Positions 34,701 through 46,700 of a stretch of DNA of 64,000 nucleotides are shown here, in pieces. The notes beneath the pieces are model-generated. The model was given only the letters and a program-made list of their open reading frames with translations. It did not search any database and had not been told where the DNA came from. Position 1 is the stretch's first letter, and every line of letters starts with the position of its first letter. Where the stretch lies: contig OX411551.1 of NCBI GenBank assembly GCA_948146395.1, forward strand, positions 43,682,796 to 43,746,795, given 5' to 3'. The DNA is from Fragum whitleyi (lineage: Eukaryota > Mollusca > Bivalvia > Cardiida > Cardiidae). The position numbers and the translations under genes are program-made.

Positions 34701-37700
34701 TCATCTGTCAAGGTCAAACTTTAAAAAAAAATGCTGTTACGGGGCTATTCGTGTTTCACAAACACATCTTGTTTGTCTATATTCACGGCGAGGTGTCTTA
34801 GGGAAACATTAGAAGCTATACCTGGGCGGCTGTAAATATCAATGTTTGTCAGGTCAGCATTAACCAATGAAAATGCTAGAATTTTCTTTGCAGTACGACA
34901 AAAATATATAGCAAGTACTATAACTTTGTTAAATTTCTACTTTTCCCACAATTATTTCTTTCATAGAGGATAGTTACCTTTTAATTGTGCTTTCTTTCTA
35001 ATGTAATCTGCCTGATGAATTGAGCCATTTGTGAATTGTGACATTTCCAACAATTTGAAATGTTGGTGTAAACATTGAGAGGCCCAGCCAGTCAAAGACT
35101 GTTAATATAAAGTTATCTGATTGTCTACAGGTACTTTGAGGACTTATATATCTACTAATCGTATAGTGAAGACTCTGGTCAGACTATGCTGATGCACAGG
35201 CAGGTCAGAGTCCTTGCTTTGTGCATATTTGAAATTGTTAGAAATCTCACACACAGGCTCTATTACATTGTAATTTGGACAAGTCAAAAACTTTGAAGAT
35301 TTGAATAAGCTTTAATTGAACTTGAACTAATAGAAATTGTTTAATTTGAACTGAAACAAATATGTTGTTCATTTTGCTACTTGGATATAGGACCATCTAT
35401 CAAAAATTAAGACATTGCATTATAGATTGAGATCAGAACTGATCTGTTTGCATATCTTTTACACCTGCCTTGCATTCAGGATGACCTTGAAATCTGCCCT
35501 ATGTTCAGGATGACAAAAAAACACGGTGCAAACTGTTTGCAAATTACATCTTTGCACTTAAGTTCATGTGCAAAGCGGGTTGTAATTTGCAAACAGTTTG
35601 CACCAATTTGTCATCCTGAATACAGGGCAGAATTCGAGGCCAGTGCAACACTATTGTAAGTGCCTATAAATATATAGGCACTTACAATAGTGTTGCATTG
35701 ATCCCTAGAGATGTTCACAGAAGTGTGTGTACACAGTAGGGTAAAATTTCTGAAACATTTATGAAGATTTTAACATCCTGAACATTGGTTTAATTTTGTA
35801 TATTTACTAGGTTTGATTGACACATCTTGGGGAGGTACTCCAGTAGAGGCCTGGTCTTCAGAAGAGGCTTTAAACAAATGCGGCTTATCAGCAAAAGACA
35901 GGTTGTAAGTATATAAGACAATTTGCACTTCACAAGTAAGTTGTGAGCCTGATAAGTTCAGAAGAGCACTAGACTTCAAACCATTGGAGGTCAATTGGGT
36001 TGGTTCGATTTAATGGCTGGCTCACTATCAAACTAATTGTCTTTCGGATGAGACGTTAAACCGTCCAGGTCCTGTGATACAGTGCTTTACAGTAAGAACA
36101 CCAAAGATCCTTTGTGGATCTCAGCAGTAGTTTTCAGCATGTATCCTTGCACTTTACCCCGTAACAACCAACCATTTTCTGGGGGGCGTTGCTCATATTG
36201 GCATATGCTACGGTAGCAATAATAAATAAACTGAAATAAACAAACAAGTGAGTTATATGTAGCTTAGGAAGTATGGTAGTGATGAGAATAGCATATATCA
36301 ATTCTCTTCAAACCTTTTTCTAAAGCTACTCAAAATATTCCAATGAGTAATGTAAAGATAGGTTTTGGGGATTAATGGTGAAAATAGACTTGTCTAAGTA
36401 TTTTCATTGATTGAATATGTGACTCTTTGATTAAAAGGGAACAATGAGGTAGTGAGTTTAGTATCGTCCGTAGTCAGAAAGTGTGGATTGTACAGGCTGA
36501 TCAGCATTGATACTTTTAATACTTGTTTTATTTTCTTAATTTTGAAAGGTCATTTCTCATATTTTCTGTATCTAAAAAGTGCATTTTAGGTACTTGTTAA
36601 AAAAATTGACCTCTACTGCAAATAGTTTTAATCAAAATTTGATTTTACCAAGGTTGTTGATGGTAGTTTATTGCAAGACAGTTGTTAACAATCATGAGTT
36701 AACATAGAAATAGATTTGGATAGACTCAAGTTAACCCTTGTCATGTTGAACCTGGAATATTCAAACTTTGGCATGAGGTATAGACAAAGATCAGCCTGCA
36801 CATATGTGCAGTTGGATCGTAGTTTATACTACCGGATGTCACTTTTTAAACAAGAAGAGTTTAAATCTTTTATTTTCATAATAAATGCGGACTAACAACT
36901 AGTGCAACAGTGTTTTCAGCTCTTTGATTCTTAAACAATTTTGCAAAGGTTTTTATTCAGCATGACAAGGGTTAATTACTTGTACATGTAGATAGGTAAA
37001 TCCTTCTCATTTCTATTTGGCAGAGGAGACCAACCTTTTAAGTCAGAGGATGGTTTTAAAGGACCTCAAAATGCCACACAAATATGGAATGCCATGGTTT
37101 ATCCTTTATTACAAATGACCATATATGGTGTTATCTGGTATCAGGGTAGGTGATATGTATGTGACCTGTCACACAAAAAGGGACCATCTGGGAATTCTGT
37201 AGAATAGATATTTGAAAAAAATGGGGTCCAGCATAGGTCAAACAGAGGTTGCATTTTAAAGATCTTTTCACTGGAAGATAGATTGGTCATTGTAGTTTAA
37301 GAATATTAGCAGATTGCAAAATGTTTCTTACCGAGTCAGTCTGGGCAGTCTGACAAGGATCAACACTTTAGACACAACCCAGATTGTCTCTTTCTGTGTG
37401 AAGGATCACATAAACATCTATAGGGGTCAGTGCACTTAAAATAGTTCTGCACTGACCCCTGGATTGATGCATTGATTTCAAAATGATTTATCATAGTTGT
37501 TCTCAATTTTTATATACATGTATATATGCACTTGAAATAGTTCTGCACTGGCGCCTCAATTGATGCATAGATTTGGAAGTAATTTATTATAGTTCTCGAT
37601 TATGACTGAAATAAGCATTGGGAAAGGTCATAGGTCAGTGTCATATTTGAAGTTGAGGTTTTATAGATTATATTTAATCTGCATTCACAACTGAATTTTC

Positions 37701-40700
37701 CAAAATATTAAGCATTGTTTACTTGTTCTGTATTATGAGAAGTGGGCTATTCAAAAACAACATAGAGGCACATCTTATGAATATAAAGTTTTCAATGTCA
37801 AGTGAGTTCATTGTCATCTAACAAGTTCAAGGTCATTAATCAAGGCCAAATTTAATACAAAAAATCTTTTTTGGGGGCATAATTATTCAATAACCATATT
37901 ATTGTATAATTTAGGTGAGAACAATGCACACCGTAACAAACATTTATACAACTGTACATTTCCTGCAATGATTGATGATTGGAGACAACATTTTTATGAA
38001 TTTGGCCTGACTAACAAGATGTTCCCTTTTGGATTTGTACAGGTATGACAAATTCAATTTTGACCCTTTATCACCCTTTTATCTGTTTATAGATGACTTG
38101 GTTAATAAATTCAATATTAAATGACCATTCATTCAATATCCTTTATTGCAAATTCATGTTCCTCTGATTAAAAAACCTCTGCCAGCCACTAATGCATCTC
38201 AACCATTCTGACCTAGATGACAAAATGACCCGATTTCTTCAAAACTGATTTTGGGCCTTTTTCGATGGTTGCAAAGAAATTGATAGAAGTACATGTATAT
38301 TGATATTTAGGGCTCAATTTCAGGAAAGAATTGAAGACTGTTTAAAGCAGTCTTCATTTTTTTATACGCCCGAAGGGTCATATTATGTTATGGCCCCGGT
38401 TGTCCTTCTGTCTGTCTGTCCGTTAGCAATTTTTGTGTGTGCAATTCCTCCTAAACTATCTATGGGAATGAGCTGAAACTTGGCAAATTACTCTCTATCA
38501 TGTCTAGTTGTGTATAAGACCTTTGAAATTCAAATCGCTCCAATCATTCCTGAGAAATCTTGAATTATCTGCCCTTGAATTTAACGAAAATCACTGTTTT
38601 TTGTGTGAGTTACTCCTCATAAACTATCAATGGGAATGAGCTGAAACTAAATACAATTACTCCCTAGGATGTCTTGTTGTGCATAAGACCTTTGAAATTC
38701 AAATCGCTCCTGTCATTCCTGAGAAATCTTGAAGTATCTGCCCTTGAATTTAATGAAAATCACTGTGTTTTTTTGTGTGCGTTACTCCTCCAAAACTATC
38801 AATGGGAATGAGCTGAAACTAAACACAATTACTCCCTATGATGTCTTGTTATGCATAAGACCTTTGAAATTAAAATCGCTCCAGTCATTTCTGAGAAATG
38901 TTGAATTATCTGCCCTTGAATTTAATGTAAATCACTATATTTTGATCACTATATTTTGTGCGCAGAACTCCTCCAAAAAGCCAATTGCACTGAATGGAAA
39001 CTAGACATAATTACTCTCTATGATGTCTAGTTGTGCATAAGACATTAGAAATTCAAATGGCTCCAGTCATTCCAGAGAAATCTTGAATTATCTGCCCTTG
39101 AATTAAACAAAAATCACTGTTTTTTTTTGTGTGCAGCTCCTTAACTATCAATTGAAATGAGCTGAAAGTAGACACAATTACTCGCTATGATGTCTTGTTG
39201 TGCATAAGATTTTTCAGTTCAAAATGCTCCAGTCATTCCTGAGAAATTTTGAATTATCTGCTCTTGAGTTGAATGAAAAAAAAAGTTAGCTCACTTTCTC
39301 CTACATTTTGGATGGGAATGAAATTGAACTCTTCCGCGTTACAGTAGTTTAGCGGAAAAGAGCTGTCTTCTTGTTACGTCTCGGCAATAGGTATATTGTT
39401 ATGTAATTGTTTTGTTTTACTGGACCAATCAGAAAGCATTGTGAATTAGTAGAGGGGTAGAGATTGAAATAGTAAATCAGTTCTAGCGAGCACGTCAATA
39501 GATACGAGCATGGAGTCGCCGGGAAGAAATTCGCGTTCTGGTGGGAATTCGTCGGACCATAATGACATGTCGGCTTGAGAGACAATGTAGAGAGACAATT
39601 GACAGGCGCAGGCACTCATTTTGACGAGGGTATTCTAGCGAGATTATGTTCTAATATACTATCGAGTAAAAGTTCATCAACTACATCAAAATACTTCTAC
39701 GCATTCAAGGCTTGGTGCAAGTTTTGTAGTGAGTACAATTACAAAAATCTTCCTGCTAATCCGATCATAGTAGCATTGTATTTATCAGAAGTGTTAAGTT
39801 CTAAGCAGTGTTATAGTGCAGTTGTAAGCGCATTTTACGGATTAAAATGGATTCACCAGATAAATGATTACGACGACCCAACGGATAATTCATTTGTGAA
39901 AAACATTCTGGAGTCAGCGAAAAGGTCCATCAAAAATCCTGTTAAAAAGAAAGACATTTTAGAAACAGATTATCTTGTACAATTGTGCGATATGTACAGA
40001 CATTCCAGCGATTTACTGATTGTTAGAAATTTATGTATGATTACTCTTTGTTATGCCGCTTTTCTAAGATACGATGAAGTTAGTAGCATCAGATGTAGGG
40101 ATCTGTCTATAGGGGAAAACTATGTTGAGATAAGGATTGTAAAGAGTAAGACTGATCAGTATAGATACGGCTCGGAGGTCGCAGTGGGTAATGGCAATAC
40201 ATCAGCTTGTCCGGTCGCTATGCTCATACGATATATGATATATGAGTATAGCAGGGCTCACTGTTACATCGGATTCGTTTCTTTTCAAAGCTGTAAATCG
40301 ATCTAAGTATTCGTGTAAGCTTATAAAGAAGGATAGAAAATTAAGTTACACCCGAGTACGAGAATTTGTTAAAAGTCTATTTTCAAGTATTGATCCCACA
40401 TTGAATATAGGAGTTCACTCCCTTAGAGCGGGGGGGCGCAACCGCCGCAGCTAATAATAATATAAACGATCGTTGTCTCAAGAGACACGGTAGGTGGAGG
40501 ACCGATAGCGCTAAAGATATGTACATTGCAGATTTGTTGGATAAACGTTTACAGGTTACGAAAAGTCTGGGAATGTAATTTGTTTTTAGGCCTCTCTATC
40601 TTTTATAAGGTTCTATTCGACGTGTGTCGCCGTCACCAATAAAGCATAGAAAATGAGTTGGTTGTATTTATTTGTATAGAATTAGAGAGGAAGATTATTG

Positions 40701-43700
40701 CAAAGTATAGAGAAGACTTGAACTTTTCCGCGTTACGGTAGTTTAGCGGAAAAGAGCTGTCTTCTTGTTACGTCTCGGCAATAGGTATATTGTTATGTAA
40801 TTGTTTTGTTTTACTGGACCAATCAGAAAGCATTGTGAATTAGTAGAGGGGTAGAAATTGAAATAGTAAATCAGTTCTAGCGAGCACATCAATAGTTACG
40901 TAAACGTCCATTTCAAATGAATTATAAATAGAAAGTTTGATCTAATTTGGCTATGTGAAGTCCCACGCATACCGCTGAGGAGGGCGCTGAATTGTTTTGG
41001 GATACAGCTTTTTTTTTCAGAGCCATCTTCTCTGTTTTTACGGCTGGACGTCGCGTTCCTTTCTATGACGTGGGACCTTATTGATAGTGTTGTTATATTG
41101 GATCTGTTTCACTCCATTGCTGTATATTCGACGTGTGTCACCGTCACCAATAAAGCATAGAAAATGAGTTTGTTGTATTTATTTGTATAGAATGAGAGAG
41201 GAAGATTATTGCAAAGTATAGAGAAGACGGAAACTTGCCACAATGACTCTTTAGGTTGTCTATTTGTGCTTAGGACTAAATATTTTTCACATCTTAAGTA
41301 GTTCCTAATTTATCTGCCCTTTACTTCACAAAATAGTTTAAAATTACAGATTTTTTTTTGTGTGTGTGCACAACTCCGACAAATTTGATGGGATTGAAAT
41401 GGATTTTGCCACAATGTAACCCTGATATTTGGTTGAACTTAAGACTTCAGAAATTCAAAAAGCTTGGGTCTTTCTTGTATTATCTGCCCTTGAATTGTTT
41501 GAAATTCACTATATTTCTTTTGTGAGCACCTGGTCACACTTGGAATTGGAATGAACTAAAACTTGCAAAATGACTGTTTGGCATATAGTTGTGCATAAAA
41601 CCATTTTCAATTTACACTCAAAGGGTCATACTATGTTATGGCCCCAGTCGTCTGTCTGTCTGCAATTTTTCTAGCTATCATTCAAGCTCACGTTACTGAC
41701 AAGCCAACGTTACTCACAAGCCCCATCAGGCGTATATGCGCCGCTCTGCGAAGCTCTTGTTTCTGAAGTTGATCACTAGAGAGTCTATGGGATTCACATC
41801 ACTTGTTTTTGAGGGTCCTGGCTACTTATTTTTGTGTCTCGGATGCACAATACCTACGTCCCTTAAAACCCTGTAAACTCAGTCCAAACAAAAAGACTGA
41901 TAATAGGAATCCACATTAAAGGGAGTGATGACTGACTTAATACCGTAAAATTTCTAATAGAGCCTCAAGCTCTAATAAAGCCTCCATCCCCCTTTTGTTT
42001 TTTTTTATGTGATTTTTCAAATTCTTGAAGTCTCTAATAAAGGGCCATACCCATAAAATCAAGGTCACTTTAACGTGTACATTTATGGACGAATTTCCAA
42101 TTTACTAGTGGGTAAGTACTAAGTCATGTGAAGAGTTTATCCAGTTACACCCAAGGTCAAGGTCACAGCTGAAGGTCTATTTTTTCAAGGGTAAGAATAA
42201 AAATTTATTTTCAAAGCAAAATTGCTCACCCTATCTGAGACTCTGAAATAGAATTTATCTTATAACTATACAAATATCCATGTGGCAACACCCCATGTGA
42301 TATTTTTTTTATAGCACATGGATATTTTTAGAACAATGCAATAATGTGGTTACTTTTAGAAACATGACATAAAACTTGTATTTCTGTTAGAACAATGGAT
42401 GAAAACACCAGGTACGATTTGTGATTTTGACTTACGATAATTTTTTTCGTAAGAAGTTTAGTAAAACGGGCCTAGGCTTACCCATCATAAGGTGATGCAC
42501 AGTCTGCACAAGGCTAACTAGATTATAAAATAAATATAATACGAACTTAGTGTATTGTATGAAAAAAATATCCAACTCAGTTGTGGGAATTGATTATTGT
42601 CTCAGCAGAGCCTCGACAATTATAGATTCCTCCAACCTTTATAGATATTTTTTATAAGATACACTAAGTGCGTATTATAAATGAGCCAGTGTGTGACATT
42701 TCCAACAATTTCTCATGTGTGTGATAGATAATCATTGAGCAATTTGGACAACCTTCCTTTACAAAGAGGATATTTTCTTACTGCCTAGAGAGGGGTTAAG
42801 ACCTTATCTTTCTCCTGAGCGCATATTGAAGACTCTGGTCAGCCTGTGTGGATGCACAGGCTGGCCAGAGGCTTTGCTTTGGGCAAATGTGAAATTGTTG
42901 GAAATGTCACACAATGGCTCATATTTACATTATTCACTTTCAGCTTGCCCCTTATCATGCTGACTACACCGTAGACACAGGATTTCCAGAAATACGCTGG
43001 CACCAGACGGCAGATTACGGGTTTACTCCCAACTATCGACAGAAAAATGTATTCATGGCTGTGGCCATAGATCTACCAGACTTTGCATCACCTTATGATG
43101 GGTAAGTTGGGTGGTAGACATTTTGAATGATTAACCCTTTTCCTTGTGATTTTAAAACTTGTTTCAAACAAATTAGTGATTTTTGGGACATTTCAACCAG
43201 TCTTGCTCAATTTTTTCCACAATGGTTTAGTAAAAAGGAGGTGGTGCTTATAGATCATAGATGATCTATCTGCATGTCTGTGCATGATGTTCTTAGTCTA
43301 TAATTTCTGCCAATTTTTTTTTGCACCAGGAATATGCAATGAAGAGCATAAAAAGGGTTTTAACAAAATTTTAGCTTGATCTGCATCTACGAATATGTTG
43401 AGAAATATACATGTACACAAAATGTGTGTCTTGGGAAAGATTTTCTTACAAACAAATAGTTCACAATTGTACATAGCTGAAAATATAAATGGGACACGAT
43501 CGAACCCATGCAGACAAGTAATTTTGAAATTATTGATTTATAAGACCAATGTGCTCATCACTGAGCCAAAGAAGATATTCCCTGATGCAGTTGTCAGGCA
43601 TGGTATTTGAACATTTCTAGCACACTTATTTGAAGACTCAAGTGGTATTTGAACATTTCTAGCACACTTATTTGAAGACTCAAGTGGCTTTTCTGGTCAC

Positions 43701-46700
43701 CAGGGCATGGCCATTGGCAAAATGCATTGGTTAACGTTTTACATGCAACTGTTGTTTATCTCTATTTCTACTTATACTATTGTTCTGAAACTTGGCACAT
43801 GCTTCTGTGACCGTAATATCAGCCACTAGACAAAGATCCATCAGTCTGATATTTCGTTTAGTGTAATTTAACCCTTTTCAGACTAAGACATCTTGGTTAA
43901 GCTTTTTATGTGCTACTGTAAGCTATCTGTATTATCTCTGCTTGTACTAAAGCTCTAGCCTTGAAACTTTACACACGCTTCTTTGACCATAATATCAGCC
44001 CCTAGACAAAGATAGGTAATTTAATGAATTTTAAACTATTTTTGGACTTAAAAACTATGATATTTTCATTTCATTTATTCTGATGTTGACCTTGATCTAC
44101 TGCTTTTATCCAACACTCAGAATAGTCTACCTTCTTATAAGGTGAGAAGGTATTGTAAGAATTTGAATAAGGATAATTCAAGTAAATATCATGTCTCTAT
44201 TTAACAGTACAATGTCTCTTTTCAGAATTCATCCTCGAGACAAACAAGATGTTGCTGCGAGACTGGTGCGTGGTGGATTAGCACTAGGTTACGGTTATAA
44301 CATATCATTTCAAGGTCCTTTCCCCACCAAACTTTATATATACCAGGAGAGTGTTCATAATTATACACAAGTAGAGGTGGAATTTACCATGAAACTTGAA
44401 CAACGATGGACAGAGGGATTTGAGGTAATCATAAATCCATTACTAGATGAAACGATTTTTTATACTGGTCCAAATTGAAATAGTAGACGCCAATTTCAAG
44501 TTGATGATTTTTCATAAATCCATAGTTTTGGAGGGAAAATCATCATGGAAATGAAGAAATTGCTTGTTTGTTTTCCAAAGCTTTCTTTCTTTCGGCAACT
44601 CAAAACCGATTTTCATTAGGAAACCACCGTTAACATTGTGAAAGTTCATGAGTGTCGAAACTATTACAGTTCCTCTACCTGAAAAAACAAGAGCCGTCAG
44701 AGACGGATTATGCTCCCCGAATAGGGCATTGTCACAAAAACAAGAGCCATGTTGGACATGGACATCCCCCGCCAAGAAAGCTTGATAGTAAACAGAAGCC
44801 TAATAGATAAAAGATTCTATGTACTGACAAAGATTTGCCTCCTATAAAATCTAAGTAATAAAAATAACAAAGGGCAATAACTCCAAAATTATGCAAGCAA
44901 GAGTTGTAGTTCAGGTGTATTGCACTTCTCCTCTAAGAGATCTATCCACCCATTAAGATTCAAGTTGATAGCTATTATACTTTAGGAGATATGCTCCAGA
45001 CAAAATCTAAGTATCAAAAATAACAAAGGGCAATAACTCCAAAATTATGCAAGCAAGAGTTGCAGTTCTTGTACACTGCACTTCTCCTCTATGAGATCTA
45101 TCCACCCATTAAGTTTCAAGTTGATAGCTATTATACTTTAGGAGATATGCTCCAGACATAATCTAAGTATAAAAAATAACAAAGGGCAATAACTTCAAAA
45201 TTATGCAAGCAAGAGTTGTAGTTCTTGTGCACTGCACTTCTCCTCCATAAGATATATCCACCCATAAGGTTTCAAGTTGATAGCTATTATACTTTAGGAG
45301 ATATGCTCTGTAGTCAGATTGCAAGGACTCAAATAAGATGTTATCTTATACAGCAAACATAAAGGTAACAAACATTAAACTCCCTTTTTGCATGACATAT
45401 TTTTAGACACAAATATCAAATACCTTATGGTAAAGGGCATCTGATTTGCCACTTAAATGTGAAATTTCATCAAAATCTGAGCATGAGACTAGGAGAAATG
45501 AAAGAATAACTGTATTTTATGCACTAGCGTAAAGGTAACAAACATTTAGCCCCCTTTTTCCATGATATTTTTTTTTTTTACGTTAATTTCAAATTGTTTA
45601 TAGTAAAGGGCATCTGATTTGCTACTCAAATATGAAATTTCACTAAATTCTGACTGTTAAACTAGGAGAAATTTGGGAAAAACTGTTTTTTACCCTAAGT
45701 CCCCTTTTCCCGTGACGAGGCCTCAAATCCAAAAACCGTCACAGATGCATCATCACTATATCATAGGGAGTTCACATGGTAAGTTTCATTTGATTTGGCT
45801 CAAGGGTTATGGAGAAATAGGTGGGGACGGACGGACGGACGGAATTACTATTTTACATGCTAACGTAAGGTAACAAACATTTAGCCCCCTTTTTCCATGA
45901 TATTTTTTTTTTACGTTAATTTCAAATTGTTTATAGTAAAGGGCATCTGATTTGCTACTCAAATATGAAATTTCACTAAATTCTGACTGTTGGACTAGTA
46001 GAAATTTGGGAAAAATTGTTTTTTACCCTAAGTCCCCTTTTCCCGTGACAAGGCCTCAAATCCAAAAACCATCACAGATGCATCATCACTATATCATAGG
46101 GAGTTCACATGGTAAGTTTCATTTGATTTGGCCCAAGGGTTATGGAGAAATAGGTGGAAATGGACGGACAGACGGAATTACGGAACTACGGACGGACGGA
46201 GAGACGAAGCGGCGGCTATATGCTCTCCCTTCGGGGAGCATAAAAACCTCTTAGTAAAGGTTTTATCCTGACCTTCCTAAACTGCAATTCTACAATGACA
46301 TTTACATGAGTTTTAACCATGTCATGCTGAATAAAAAATGTTGGCAAAATTGCAACAAAATCAAAGTGCTCAAAGCACTGGATGCACAAAATGCAAGTTG
46401 TTATTATTTTTGAAAATTGAAATTTTAAACTTTTCTGCTTCAGAAAAGGAAAAACAGGTGGTATAGACAAAGATCAGACTGCACATATGTGCAGGCTGAT
46501 ATTTGTCTATAGCTTCTGCCAAGGCAGTAATATTCTGGGATCAGCATGACAAGGGTTAAATATAGATTCCACATTTGATTTCATTGTTTGAGAAGTTAGA
46601 TGACAAACTAAGTTCATAAATCTGGACTAAATGCTTGATCTTAAAATAAAACGCATGTGAATTGAAGAATGACTGCTACCTTATCTAAATCAAGCAACCG

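Larger units (their letters stand above)
38359..41762 (-). repeat. Tandem-repeat element, TATACGCCCGA family, split by a recombinase element
   Basis: TTTTTATACGCCCGAAGGGT, GTCTGTCTGTCTGTCCGTTA tract, about 145-bp units (GAATGAGCTGAAACT, CATAAGACCTTTGAAATTCA, ATTATCTGCCCTTGAATT), ending AGGCGTATATGCGCC...GCTCTTGTTT. Units stop at 39322 and resume at 41229, giving a dated insertion site. In SIAE intron 8. The ORF 38729-39004 is a repeat reading. Confidence 0.8.

Noticed and set aside
40242..40454. Separate small gene downstream of the recombinase ORF
   Set aside because: It is the continuation of the same recombinase after a frame change (contains the HxxR box), not an independent gene.
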